DNA of 64,000 nucleotides, from NCBI RefSeq assembly GCF_030063305.1, contig NZ_JASISV010000002.1:434001-498000 (forward strand). The letters run 5' to 3'. The position numbers and the translations under genes were made by a program. Positions 1-7,849 of the stretch are shown piece after piece (position 1 is the first letter of the stretch; every line of letters starts with the position of its first letter). The notes beneath the pieces are model-generated. The model searched no databases. It had not been told where the DNA came from and saw nothing but the letters and a program-made list of their open reading frames with translations. The stretch comes from Salinibacterium sp. G-O1 (GTDB taxonomy: Bacteria; Actinomycetota; Actinomycetes; Actinomycetales; Microbacteriaceae).

Positions 1-415
1 CGGTGCTCCTCAACGCCGTGTTGATCAGGCCGATGTCGTCGCTGTACACGAACGACCACAAAACGGCGATGACGACCATCGGCAGCATCACCGGCACGAA
101 AAACGCGATGCGATAGAAGGCCGTTCTGCGGCCCTGCATTGTCACGACGCCCGCCATCACGAGCCCGACGGCCACCTCAAGGATGAGCGTGAGCGCGATG
201 TACCCGAAGGTGTTCCGGTACGCCGTGAGATAGATGTCGTCACGGAACGCGCGGGTGAAGTTGTCGATGCCCACGAAGACCATCTGGTTGGTCCCAGACC
301 AGTCGACGAAACTGAGGCCGGTGTTGAGCAGCGCCGGCAGCAGCACGACGAACGCGAACACCAATACGGCCGGTGCAACCAGCAGGTACGGCGTCCAGAC
401 CCTGTCGGATTTCAC
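1..415 (-). CDS. Carbohydrate ABC transporter permease, MalF/UgpA type (3' end beyond window)
   Basis: Inner-membrane subunit of a binding-protein-dependent sugar importer. The 138 visible residues start at a GTG at 413-415 preceded by GAGAAGGG about nine bases upstream. A hydrophobic segment lies near residues 9-30 (PYLLVAPAVLVFAFVVLLPA), followed by the periplasmic-loop pattern of this family (LSFVDWSG, FVGIDNFTRAF) and more membrane segments (TFGYIALTLILEVAVGLVMAG and FFVPVMLPMVVIAVLWSFVY). The EAA cytoplasmic loop expected later lies outside the window. It follows the solute-binding protein gene on the same strand, so both belong to one operon that continues off the left edge. Substrate cannot be told. 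Confidence 0.9.
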   Translation of the reverse strand, partial: MKSDRVWTPYLLVAPAVLVFAFVVLLPALLNTGLSFVDWSGTNQMVFVGIDNFTRAFRDDIYLTAYRNTFGYIALTLILEVAVGLVMAGVVTMQGRRTAFYRIAFFVPVMLPMVVIAVLWSFVYSDDIGLINTALRST

Positions 416-441
416 AGCAGTTGGCCCTTCTCGACGCGGAT

Positions 442-475
442 GTTGTGCGGGGACCGAAAGGGGTCCCCGCACAAC
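442..475 (-). other. Intercistronic stem-loop between binding protein and permease genes
   Basis: A perfect 14-bp inverted repeat (442-455 pairs with 462-475, six-base loop) lies in the 65-bp gap between the solute-binding protein stop and the permease start. There is no T-run after it on the minus strand. Position and lack of a T-tract suggest an mRNA-stabilising or attenuating hairpin that keeps binding-protein mRNA in excess over permease mRNA, as in malE-malF, rather than a full terminator. The role is inferred. Confidence 0.75.
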
Positions 476-480
476 TCTTG

Positions 481-1758
481 CTAACGGATCTCGGCTATCC
501 GCTTCTCCGCTGTGTCCAGGGCATCCTGCACGTTGCCACCACCGATGATGTTGGCAACCGCGTCGTAGAACGCCGCTGCCACCTCGATGTCGTAGCCGCT
601 GTCTGACGGTGCAACAACCGTCGGTGCCGTCGACATGAGGGTCGCGAGCGACACCGTCCGTTCGTCAGCATCGACCCCGTCGAAGGGGTCAATTGTCATC
701 GGTGCAAGGCCCGCCTGCGCCCACAACTTCGTTCCCTCTGCCGATGCCACGAGCTCGAGGAAGTCCATCGTCTCCGCGATGTGCGCCGACTTGGCGTTCA
801 CCATGAATCCCGTCGAGATACCGAGCACGCTTTCCTGGTCACCTGCGCCGTCAAGGGCAGGGGTGTTGAAGTAGTCGAACTCGAGGCCTTCGCCATCGGT
901 TTGTGCGTCGGCCATGAGCCAGCTTCCGATGACGATCATGGCGGCGCGCCCCAGGAAGAATTGCGTATTTGCCTCATCGTCAGGCAGCGCGTTCACGCTG
1001 TCGTTGATGTAGCCTTCGCGGGCGATCTCGGCCAGGTAGCCCATCGCGTCGACCATCTCCGGTGAGTTCATGGGCGCTTCGCCGTTCATCGTCTCGGCGT
1101 AAACGTCTTCGCCGACGACTCGCGAGGCGATGTGTGAGGCCCAGTTGCCCACGGTCCACTGATCCTTATTGCCCTCGACGATCGGGGTCACACCGGATGC
1201 CTTGATTGCGGCGCAGACATCCATGAATTCGTCCCAGGTCGTGGGGACGTCGAGCCCCAGATCGCTGAAGATCGTCTTGTTGTACCACACGATGTCTGTG
1301 ACGTCACCGGTCCACGGCACCATATAGATTCCCGAACCGTCGACATCCATTCCGGTGAAGGCGCCATCGTCGAAGCGGCCGTCGAAAGCATCGCCCGAGA
1401 GGTACTCGCTGATATCGGCGCCGTCCCCGTCCGCGACGTGATTGCGCATGCGTGGGCCCGACCACTCAAAGTATGCATCCGGGGCTTCGCGGCTGGACAA
1501 CAGGGTGGACAGCCCCGTCGTCTGGTAGACGTCGTCTTCCTGCACAATTATTTCGACCGTGCGGTCCGGGTACTTCGTCTCGTACTGAGTCTTCAGGGTG
1601 TCGAAATTGCTGTCCACAGCATCCCCGGAAGCGCCCATGGCGATCCGGATGACGACGTCAGAACTGGATGCTGGCGCACAGCCCGACACGGCAAGGGCGA
1701 GAGTGACACCAATTGCGGCTGCAGTCATTCCTGGTTTGAGCACGTTCCGTATTGCCAC
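481..1758 (-). CDS. Sugar ABC transporter solute-binding lipoprotein (family 1)
   Basis: Extracytoplasmic receptor that captures a carbohydrate and delivers it to the permease encoded downstream. The 425-residue protein begins at GTG 1756-1758 with GGAGG just upstream. The signal peptide has a lipobox (AVSGC, Cys about 27), so the mature protein should be lipid-anchored. The body has family-1 binding-protein hallmarks: YETKYPDRTVEIIV near the N-terminus, WYNKTIFSDLGLDVPTTWDE near residue 160 and an AAMIVIGSWLM segment near 275. An operator-like palindrome lies upstream and a long hairpin follows the stop. No sugar can be assigned from sequence; a multi-sugar or oligosaccharide substrate is typical of the family. 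Confidence 0.92.
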   Translation of the reverse strand: MAIRNVLKPGMTAAAIGVTLALAVSGCAPASSSDVVIRIAMGASGDAVDSNFDTLKTQYETKYPDRTVEIIVQEDDVYQTTGLSTLLSSREAPDAYFEWSGPRMRNHVADGDGADISEYLSGDAFDGRFDDGAFTGMDVDGSGIYMVPWTGDVTDIVWYNKTIFSDLGLDVPTTWDEFMDVCAAIKASGVTPIVEGNKDQWTVGNWASHIASRVVGEDVYAETMNGEAPMNSPEMVDAMGYLAEIAREGYINDSVNALPDDEANTQFFLGRAAMIVIGSWLMADAQTDGEGLEFDYFNTPALDGAGDQESVLGISTGFMVNAKSAHIAETMDFLELVASAEGTKLWAQAGLAPMTIDPFDGVDADERTVSLATLMSTAPTVVAPSDSGYDIEVAAAFYDAVANIIGGGNVQDALDTAEKRIAEIR

Positions 1759-1781
1759 GAGTCGACCTCCGGTGCGATGTT

Positions 1782-1794
1782 AGTAAACTTTACT
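1782..1794 (-). promoter_or_regulatory. Operator-like palindrome upstream of sugar ABC operon
   Basis: AGTAAACTTTACT is a 13-bp palindrome with 6-bp arms around one central base, 24 bp upstream of the binding-protein start. Such TAAA/TTTA-armed sites are typical of ROK- or LacI-type sugar repressors in actinobacteria. The repressor gene is not in the window apart from the unrelated ROK kinase ppgK, so the regulator is unknown. Confidence 0.6.
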
Positions 1795-1861
1795 TCCGTA
1801 GCCAGAGTGAACTGCCATTTGCGCTGGATGTCAATGTTTCCGTCGCGAGTTGACGGACTTG

Positions 1862-1891
1862 TAACAAAGAAATCGGCCCGTCAAGGGGCCG
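1862..1891 (-). terminator. Rho-independent terminator after parE
   Basis: A 6-bp GC stem (CGGCCC 1874-1879 with GGGCCG 1886-1891, six-base loop) is followed on the minus strand by the T-rich stretch ATTTCTTTG. It lies 15 bp beyond the topoisomerase stop codon. Confidence 0.65.
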
Positions 1892-1905
1892 TGCCAGCCC
1901 GACGA

Positions 1906-3987
1906 TCAGACGTCGATGCGGTCCCTGTTGAGCCCGTTGCCCGCAATGATGAACTCTTTGCGCGGGGCGACGTCGTTGCCCATGAGGAGCTCGAAAACCG
2001 TTGCCGCCATCTCGGCGTCGGGTGAATTGACTCGGCGAAGGGTGCGGTGCTGTCGATCCATCGTTGTGGTCGCCAGCTGGTCAGCATCCATCTCGCCCAG
2101 TCCCTTGTAGCGCTGGATCGGGTCCTGATACTTCTTTCCTGAACGCTTCAATCCGGCGAGCACGCCGTTGAGCTCGTTCTCCGAGTATGTGTAAATCGTC
2201 TCGTTCGGTTTGGAGCCCGGGTTCATCACGATGACCCGGTGCAGCGGCGGCACGGCGGCGTATACCTTGCCTGCAGCGATCATCTCGGGCATGTACCGGA
2301 AAAACAGCGTGAGCAACAGCGTGCGGATGTGAGCCCCGTCGACGTCAGCGTCGGCCATGATGATGACCTTGTCGTATCGTCGTGCATCGAGGTCGAAACT
2401 GCGACCGGAGCCAGCTCCGATGACCTGGATGATCGAGGCACACTCCGCGTTGGAGAGCATGTCGCTCACCGACGCTTTCTGCACGTTGAGAATCTTGCCG
2501 CGAATGGGCAGAAGTGCCTGATATTCGCTGTCGCGACCAAGCTTTGCGGTTCCGAGGGCGGAATCACCCTCGACGATGAACAGCTCGCTGTTGGCGACAT
2601 CGTTCGATCGGCAGTCCACGAGTTTGGCCGGCAGCGATGAGCTCTCGAGCGCATTCTTGCGGCGCTGGGTCTCCTTGTGGGCCCTGGCGGAGATCCGGGA
2701 TTTCATCTCGGCGACGATCTTGTCGAGCACGAGCACGCACTGGGCCTTGTCGTCGCGCTTGGAGGAAGCAAACTTTTCGGACAGTGCCTTGGCGACGACC
2801 TGCGCGACGATGTTTCGAACGGCCGGGGTGCCGAGAATCTCCTTCGTCTGGCCCTCGAACTGCGGCTCCGGCACTCTGACGGTCAGCACTGCCGTGAGCC
2901 CGGCAAGGATGTCGTCTTTCTCGAGTTTGTCGTTGCCGAGCTTGAGCCTGCGGGAATTTTTATCCGCCTCAGCGCGGAGGAACTTGAGCATGCCCTGCTC
3001 GAAGCCAGCCTGATGGGTGCCACCCTTGGGCGTGGAGATGATGTTGACGAAGCTCTTGAGAACAGTGTCGTAGCCCGTCCCCCAGCGCATCGCCACGTCC
3101 ACCTGGCACGTCCGGGTCAACTCGGTCGGAATCATGTGCCCGTTGTCCTGAAGCACCGGCACGGTTTCCGTAAAGGTGCCCTCACCCGTCATGCGCCACA
3201 GGTCCATGATCGGGGTGTCTGTCGCGAGGTGCTCGACGAACTCACCAATCCCGCCCTCGAAATGGTAGGTCTCGTGCGTGGGTTCCGCGGGCCGCTCATC
3301 CTTGATGTCGATCGTGAGACCGGATACAAGGAACGCCGTCTGCCTGACGCGATCGAGCAACTCGTCGGTCTGGAACGTCGCACCCTTTGCGAAAATCTGA
3401 CGATCGGCCCAGTACCGGATGCGCGTTCCGGTGACAGCCTTTCCGACCTTGCCGATGACACGCAGTTCACTGTTCGACACGAAGGGGGTGAACGGCGCAT
3501 CCGGGGTTGGCTCGCCCCCTCGGTCATCAAAGATTCCCGGCTCGCCCCGGTGAAACGACATGGCCCAGGTCTTGCCGTTGCGGTCGACTTCGACGTCGAG
3601 CCGCTCAGACAGGGCGTTGACGACCGATGCACCGACGCCGTGAAGACCACCGGATGCCGCGTATGAGCCTGAGCCGAATTTGCCACCAGCGTGAAGCTTG
3701 GTAAAGACGACCTCGACACCCGACAGGCCGGTCTTCGGCTCGATGTCCACGGGAATGCCCCTGGCCTTGTCGCGCACCGTGACGCTCTCGTCCTTGTGCA
3801 GCACAACACTGATCTCCGAGCCGTGACCGCCGAGCGCTTCGTCAACAGAGTTGTCGATTACCTCCCACAGGCAGTGCATCAGACCGCGAGAGTCCGTGGT
3901 TCCGATGTACATGCCCGGGCGCTTTCGCACGGCTTCGAGCCCCTCAAGAACAGAGAGGTGGCGGGCTGTGTAGTCAGCGCTCGACAT
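1906..3987 (-). CDS. parE: DNA topoisomerase IV subunit B-type type IIA topoisomerase
   Basis: ATPase and TOPRIM subunit of a type IIA topoisomerase, 693 residues. Start ATG at 3985-3987 has GGAGG five bases upstream; in-frame codons further upstream read into unrelated sequence. The N-terminal GHKL ATPase has the EVIDNSVDEALGG box near residue 50 and the SGGLHGVGASVVNALS glycine loop near 115. The TOPRIM domain has the EGDSALGTAKLGRDSEYQAL motif and the metal-binding DADVDGAHIRTLLL block; the tail carries QRYKGLGEMDADQL. The A-subunit partner is not in this window. In actinobacteria this paralogue beside rpoD is annotated as topoisomerase IV B, distinct from gyrB at the origin; decatenation activity is inferred from that naming. 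Confidence 0.9.
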   Translation of the reverse strand: MSSADYTARHLSVLEGLEAVRKRPGMYIGTTDSRGLMHCLWEVIDNSVDEALGGHGSEISVVLHKDESVTVRDKARGIPVDIEPKTGLSGVEVVFTKLHAGGKFGSGSYAASGGLHGVGASVVNALSERLDVEVDRNGKTWAMSFHRGEPGIFDDRGGEPTPDAPFTPFVSNSELRVIGKVGKAVTGTRIRYWADRQIFAKGATFQTDELLDRVRQTAFLVSGLTIDIKDERPAEPTHETYHFEGGIGEFVEHLATDTPIMDLWRMTGEGTFTETVPVLQDNGHMIPTELTRTCQVDVAMRWGTGYDTVLKSFVNIISTPKGGTHQAGFEQGMLKFLRAEADKNSRRLKLGNDKLEKDDILAGLTAVLTVRVPEPQFEGQTKEILGTPAVRNIVAQVVAKALSEKFASSKRDDKAQCVLVLDKIVAEMKSRISARAHKETQRRKNALESSSLPAKLVDCRSNDVANSELFIVEGDSALGTAKLGRDSEYQALLPIRGKILNVQKASVSDMLSNAECASIIQVIGAGSGRSFDLDARRYDKVIIMADADVDGAHIRTLLLTLFFRYMPEMIAAGKVYAAVPPLHRVIVMNPGSKPNETIYTYSENELNGVLAGLKRSGKKYQDPIQRYKGLGEMDADQLATTTMDRQHRTLRRVNSPDAEMAATVFELLMGNDVAPRKEFIIAGNGLNRDRIDV

Positions 3988-4230
3988 GGCTGCCTCCGAA
4001 GGTTTCGAGAAAATCAGGGTTGAACAGGTTCTGGCCATGGCCGAAATCAACCATACGGTCCTTCCCGCGACCTCCACCTCTTCGACACTCTTCTCGTGCC
4101 GGAGAAGTGACGTCAACGGATTGCCCGCTACGCGTTCAGCGAAATACCCGGCAAATGACGCGTCGCTGTAACACAGTCGTGTTTGTATTGAGTCACGGAA
4201 GTTATCGCGTCGACCCGAATGGAGCCGCTC

Positions 4231-4455
4231 ATGTCTCACATCACCACCGAGCTAGACCCCGCAACGGATTACACCCTCTCGGCTCTCGACCGTTGCGACA
4301 GCTGCGGCGCACAGGCGTACATTCGCGTGACGCTCAACAGCGGCGACCTGCTGTTCTGCGCACACCACGGCAACCAGTTCAAAGCGAAGCTGTTCCCCAC
4401 CGCCCTGAACTGGCACGACGAGTCGAGCAGACTTCTCGAAGACCGCACGGTCTGA
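4231..4455 (+). CDS. DUF7455 small zinc-ribbon-like protein
   Basis: A 74-residue actinobacterial protein. It has the pattern LDRCDSCGAQAYIRV then LLFCAHHGNQF, that is CxxC and CxxH pairs that probably bind one metal ion. Start ATG 4231 is preferred over ATG 4219 because GGAG (4221-4224) sits six bases before it. It is divergent from the topoisomerase gene and followed by a strong terminator, so it is probably monocistronic. The family is widespread beside parE/rpoD in actinobacteria; its function is unknown. Confidence 0.85.
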   Translation: MSHITTELDPATDYTLSALDRCDSCGAQAYIRVTLNSGDLLFCAHHGNQFKAKLFPTALNWHDESSRLLEDRTV

Positions 4456-4476
4456 TCCCCCACACACTAGGTTTTT

Positions 4477-4510
4477 GAGGGTCGGCGTTTACGCCGGCCC
4501 TCATTTCTTT
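4477..4510 (+). terminator. Rho-independent terminator after the DUF7455 gene
   Basis: An 11-bp stem with one T-G pair (4477-4487 with 4492-4502, loop TTTA) is followed by ATTTCTTT. It begins 21 bp after the stop codon and separates this gene from the next one on the same strand. Confidence 0.85.
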
Positions 4511-4539
4511 GCCATAGACAGCTCATCGCCAGGAGTACC

Positions 4540-5541
4540 GTGAAACGCATCAGGCATTACCTCTCGCGCTTGAAGAGTCTCGACGTTCGCAACATGTTTG
4601 TCGTTGCCGCTTCGGTGGCAACCGAGAGCGGAAAGCCCCGAGCGATCATCCTCGTCGACATGGCGCTCTGTTCGGTGATCTATCAGGCCGGTTACCTTGA
4701 CTATCAGGAGTTCGAGTTCTGGTCGCTGAACCGCCGAGAACGACGAACGTGGATCACGAGCGGCAACGCCAACTCCATCGTCGTGAAGTACAACCAACGC
4801 GCCTTCCGCGAGAAATTCTTCGACAAGCCGACCTTCAACGCGCTCTTCAACGAATACCTCGGTCGTGAGTGGCTCGACGTGCGCACGACTTCAGCCGTCG
4901 AGCTGCAGCAGTTCGTGACTGCTCACGACATGGTGATGGTCAAGCGAGTCGACGGGATGAGTGGTGCTGGCATCCAGAAGTATCGCCACGCCGACATTAC
5001 GAGCTATGAACTCTTCCGCGCTGAACTGCTCGCACATGAGCAGTACCTGGTGGAAGCGTTCATTGTCCAGCATCCAAAGATGGCCTCGCTCTCACCTGCG
5101 AGTGTCAACTCTCTGCGCTTGATCACCTTCTTTGACGGCACCACCGTGCACGTGATGGAAGCTGTGCTGCGCATGGGCAACGGCGCTGACGTCGACAATT
5201 ACGGCCGTGGTGGCATGTACACGGTGCTCGATGAGAAGACCGGAATTGCCGGATTCGGGGCGTTCGACAAGTTCGCGAACACCTTTGACGAACACCCACT
5301 CACGGGAACGCCCATCGTCGGATTCCAGGTGCCCCTGTACGACGAGGTCTTGCAACTCCTCGACACGATCTCCCGAATCGTGCCCGAGATTCCCTACGTG
5401 GGATGGGATGTCGCAATCGGTGAACACGGTCCAGTGATCATCGAGGGCAACTACAACACCGGCGTCTTTCAGATGAAGCCGAGCCTCACCGGCAACAAGA
5501 TCGGTCTTCTCCCCCGCTTCCGCGAGGTCATCGACTTCTGA
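4540..5541 (+). CDS. ATP-grasp protein of the sugar-transfer-associated type
   Basis: Putative ATP-dependent carboxylate ligase, 333 residues. GTG start at 4540 is preceded by AGGAGT at 4531. The middle has an ATP-grasp nucleotide-binding lysine and glycine loop (MVKRVDGMSGAGIQKY, about 131-146). SLSPASVNSLRLITFF and MEAVLRMGNGADVDNYGRGG follow, and the C-terminus has YVGWDVAIGEHGPVIIEGN with the acidic/Asn metal-binding set (D, E, N) near 290-305. These blocks match the ATPgrasp_ST type often found in capsule or cell-envelope loci. Here the gene stands alone between terminators, so no pathway can be given. The preceding terminator suggests its own promoter, which was not pinned down. Confidence 0.8.
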   Translation: MKRIRHYLSRLKSLDVRNMFVVAASVATESGKPRAIILVDMALCSVIYQAGYLDYQEFEFWSLNRRERRTWITSGNANSIVVKYNQRAFREKFFDKPTFNALFNEYLGREWLDVRTTSAVELQQFVTAHDMVMVKRVDGMSGAGIQKYRHADITSYELFRAELLAHEQYLVEAFIVQHPKMASLSPASVNSLRLITFFDGTTVHVMEAVLRMGNGADVDNYGRGGMYTVLDEKTGIAGFGAFDKFANTFDEHPLTGTPIVGFQVPLYDEVLQLLDTISRIVPEIPYVGWDVAIGEHGPVIIEGNYNTGVFQMKPSLTGNKIGLLPRFREVIDF

Positions 5542-5547
5542 CCATTA

Positions 5548-5562
5548 CCGCCGGACCGGCGG
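5548..5562. terminator. Short hairpin between convergent genes
   Basis: CCGCC and GGCGG arms around a five-base loop fill the 22-bp gap between two convergent genes. No T-run is present, so it is only a weak bidirectional terminator candidate. Confidence 0.35.
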
Positions 5563-5563
5563 C

Positions 5564-6259
5564 TCAGGCTCGACGGATAATGCCCATCGGAGTTGACTGC
5601 CTGTCCTGACCCAGCGGGTTGTCCTTCAGAATGCGAACCATCAGTTCGTCGACGGCACGGCCGGCGGTCGAGCCCAGAATGTTCCCACCGAAGTCATTGA
5701 TGTCGACAACGAGAACGTCGATCGACTTGCCCAGGGCAGCCTTCACATCGGCGGCAACGCCGTCGGGACGCGCAGGGCCAAGCACTACCTGCGAGTCGTA
5801 TGGAGGAATCGTGTTCTTGGTGGGGCCGTCGATCGCGCGCGCCTTCGGACCGGCAACCCGGTAGAAGTCACCGCGGCGCCCGACTGCTTTGGTCACAGCT
5901 GCAACGGCGGCCGCCAGGAGGATCCGCGGAGTACCGCACTCGCGCAGTGCCATCTCCATGGTCTCGGGGATACCCAGCCCGATGCCGTGCGATGTCTTGG
6001 TGACATACCGTGACAGGGTCACAGCGAGCTTCCGGGGCTTGATGTCCTCCAGCGGGAACGCGCGGCCCTGGGTGATGCCGACGATCTTCTCCGTGACGAA
6101 AAAGACATCACCATCACGAACGGCATCGCCCGCGTATTTCGTGATGACATCCAGAAGGATGTCGTCACGCATGACGACATGCGTCTTGATCGGGATGCGC
6201 TGGTAGGCGATACCGTCAACCGTCACTGTCAGCGGCTTGCCTTCGTTGGCCTGCGCCAT
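5564..6259 (-). CDS. Coenzyme F420-0:L-glutamate ligase-like (CofE/FbiB N-domain) protein
   Basis: A 231-residue protein of the F420 gamma-glutamyl ligase superfamily, which adds glutamate to F420-0 in a GTP-dependent reaction. Start ATG 6257-6259 is chosen because homology-like sequence begins there and it lies 19 bp after the rpoD stop. Family-like blocks are the N-terminal DGDVFFVTEKIVGITQGRA (about 60-80), SRYVTKTSHGIGLGIPETM, DSQVVLGPARPDGVAADVKA, and DVLVVDINDFGGNILGSTAG near the C-terminus with the metal-binding DxND set. No other F420 biosynthesis gene is in the window, so true F420 ligase activity is unproven; a stand-alone paralogue with another substrate is possible. It is probably co-transcribed with rpoD. 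Confidence 0.75.
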   Translation of the reverse strand: MAQANEGKPLTVTVDGIAYQRIPIKTHVVMRDDILLDVITKYAGDAVRDGDVFFVTEKIVGITQGRAFPLEDIKPRKLAVTLSRYVTKTSHGIGLGIPETMEMALRECGTPRILLAAAVAAVTKAVGRRGDFYRVAGPKARAIDGPTKNTIPPYDSQVVLGPARPDGVAADVKAALGKSIDVLVVDINDFGGNILGSTAGRAVDELMVRILKDNPLGQDRQSTPMGIIRRA

Positions 6260-6278
6260 CGTGCTCTCAGTCACCGGT

Positions 6279-7613
6279 CTACTCGAGGTAGTCGCGCAGC
6301 GACTGCGATCGGGACGGGTGGCGCAGCTTCGCCATGGTCTTCGATTCGATCTGGCGGATGCGCTCACGCGTCACGCCAAAGGTGTCGCCGATCTGATCGA
6401 GTGTCTTCGGCATGCCATCACCAAGACCGAATCGCATACGAATAACGCCGGCTTCTCGCTCAGACAGCGAGTCGAGCAGGCTCTCGAGCTGCTTCTGAAG
6501 CATCGTGAATCCGACGGCGTCCGCGGGGACGACGGCCTCGGTGTCCTCGATCAGGTCACCGAATTCGCTGTCACCATCCTCACCGAGCGGGGTGTGCAAC
6601 GAGATGGGCTCACGGCCGTACTTCTGAACCTCGATGACCTTCTCGGGCGTCATGTCCAGCTCGCGCGACAGTTCTTCTGGGGTGGGCTCCCGGCCAAGGT
6701 CCTGCAACATCTGGCGCTGAACTCGCGCGAGCTTGTTAATGACCTCAACCATGTGCACTGGAATACGGATGGTGCGCGCCTGGTCTGCCATGGCACGGGT
6801 GATGGCCTGGCGGATCCACCATGTCGCATAGGTCGAGAACTTGAAGCCCTTCGTGTAGTCGAATTTCTCAACGGCACGGATGAGGCCCAGGTTTCCTTCC
6901 TGGATGAGGTCGAGGAACTGCATGCCTCGACCCGTGTAGCGCTTGGCGAGTGACACAACCAGGCGAAGGTTAGCTCCGAGGAGGTGGCTCTTCGCGCGCT
7001 GGCCATCTTTGGCCACCCACTGAAGTTCCCGCCCGACGGCCGATCGAAGTTCGGTAGCAGACATGCCAGAGAGCTTGTCTTCCGCGAACAACCCGGCTTC
7101 GATGCGCATGGCCAGCTCGACCTCTTCGGCCGCGTTGAGAAGTGCGACCTTTCCGATCTGCTTCAGGTAGTCCTTGACCGGGTCGGCAGTAGCTCCGGTA
7201 ATAGCCGCCGAGTAGACCGGGACGTCGTCGTCATCGTCGACCAGCGAGAGAACGAGGGCTCCGGTAGGAAGCGCCTCATCCTTGCTGGCGGATTTCGGGT
7301 TCTCGTCGTCGTCGTCGTCACTCGCGTCGTCCGAGTCCGCGCCATCACCGTTCTTCAGCGCGGCGACGCTTTCGGCATCGTGTTCTTCTCCGGCTTCCGC
7401 GGCCGACTTCTTCGTCGCCTTTGCGGCAGCTGCGGCTTTCGCGGCAGCAGCCTTCGTGGGTGCCTTTGCCGCAGCGGCTTTAGTGGGTGCCTTGACTGCA
7501 GCGGCCTTCGCCGGCGCCTTGGCCGCAGCGGCCTTCGCCGGCGCCTTCTTCGCGGCAACGGGGGTCTCAACGACCTCGTCGTCGACTGTGTCTGTTTTCG
7601 CTCGGGTTGCCAT
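6279..7613 (-). CDS. rpoD: RNA polymerase primary sigma factor (RpoD/SigA/HrdB)
   Basis: Principal sigma factor, 444 residues. ATG 7611-7613 with GAAAGG eight bases upstream is preferred to an in-frame GTG nine bases earlier. The first ~80 residues are a low-complexity Ala/Lys/Pro tail with repeated AAKAPTKA-like units, then an acidic stretch ([11 protein letters not shown]). Region 1.2 begins at [17 protein letters not shown]. Region 2 has [39 protein letters not shown] and [17 protein letters not shown], the -10 recognition and melting helices. Region 4.2 has [20 protein letters not shown] near the end, for -35 recognition. It should direct the TTGACA/TANNNT promoters listed in this window. 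The downstream ligase-like gene is 19 bp away. Confidence 0.97.
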   Translation of the reverse strand: MATRAKTDTVDDEVVETPVAAKKAPAKAAAAKAPAKAAAVKAPTKAAAAKAPTKAAAAKAAAAAKATKKSAAEAGEEHDAESVAALKNGDGADSDDASDDDDDENPKSASKDEALPTGALVLSLVDDDDDVPVYSAAITGATADPVKDYLKQIGKVALLNAAEEVELAMRIEAGLFAEDKLSGMSATELRSAVGRELQWVAKDGQRAKSHLLGANLRLVVSLAKRYTGRGMQFLDLIQEGNLGLIRAVEKFDYTKGFKFSTYATWWIRQAITRAMADQARTIRIPVHMVEVINKLARVQRQMLQDLGREPTPEELSRELDMTPEKVIEVQKYGREPISLHTPLGEDGDSEFGDLIEDTEAVVPADAVGFTMLQKQLESLLDSLSEREAGVIRMRFGLGDGMPKTLDQIGDTFGVTRERIRQIESKTMAKLRHPSRSQSLRDYLE

Positions 7614-7771
7614 TCGAAACACCTTTCAGGAGTTTTGGGCAGGGTGTTCGCTGTTTTTGGACAGCACTAAGACCCTTGTCAAGTTCTGGGCCGTGTCATC
7701 ACCGGGATGACGTAAACGACGGAACTAGACCGGGTCTTGTGTTCAATTATTGCACGACTTTTGCCCGGCTA

Positions 7772-7801
7772 TTGACAGATGCAAGCAATTGCCCCTATAA
7801 C
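7772..7801 (+). promoter_or_regulatory. Near-consensus housekeeping promoter pointing away from rpoD
   Basis: TTGACA (7772-7777), an 18-bp spacer and TATAAC (7796-7801) form one of the best sigma-70 type promoters in the window. It reads to the right, into the 3' end of the MFS gene on its antisense side, with no sense gene ahead. It lies in the 236-bp gap between the MFS stop and rpoD start. The minus-strand rpoD promoter could not be identified with confidence in that gap. Confidence 0.5.
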
Positions 7802-7849
7802 CGAAAACCTTGAGCTAGATTCCCGCCCGGATGCTGGCCTCGGCCCGGG

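Noticed and set aside
2677-3666. A 329-residue plus-strand frame inside parE
   Set aside because: Antisense shadow of a conserved topoisomerase gene; its sequence has no recognisable domain.
5564-6259. Evidence for a complete F420 biosynthesis locus
   Set aside because: Only the ligase-like gene is present; no fbiA, fbiC or cofC homologue was seen nearby.
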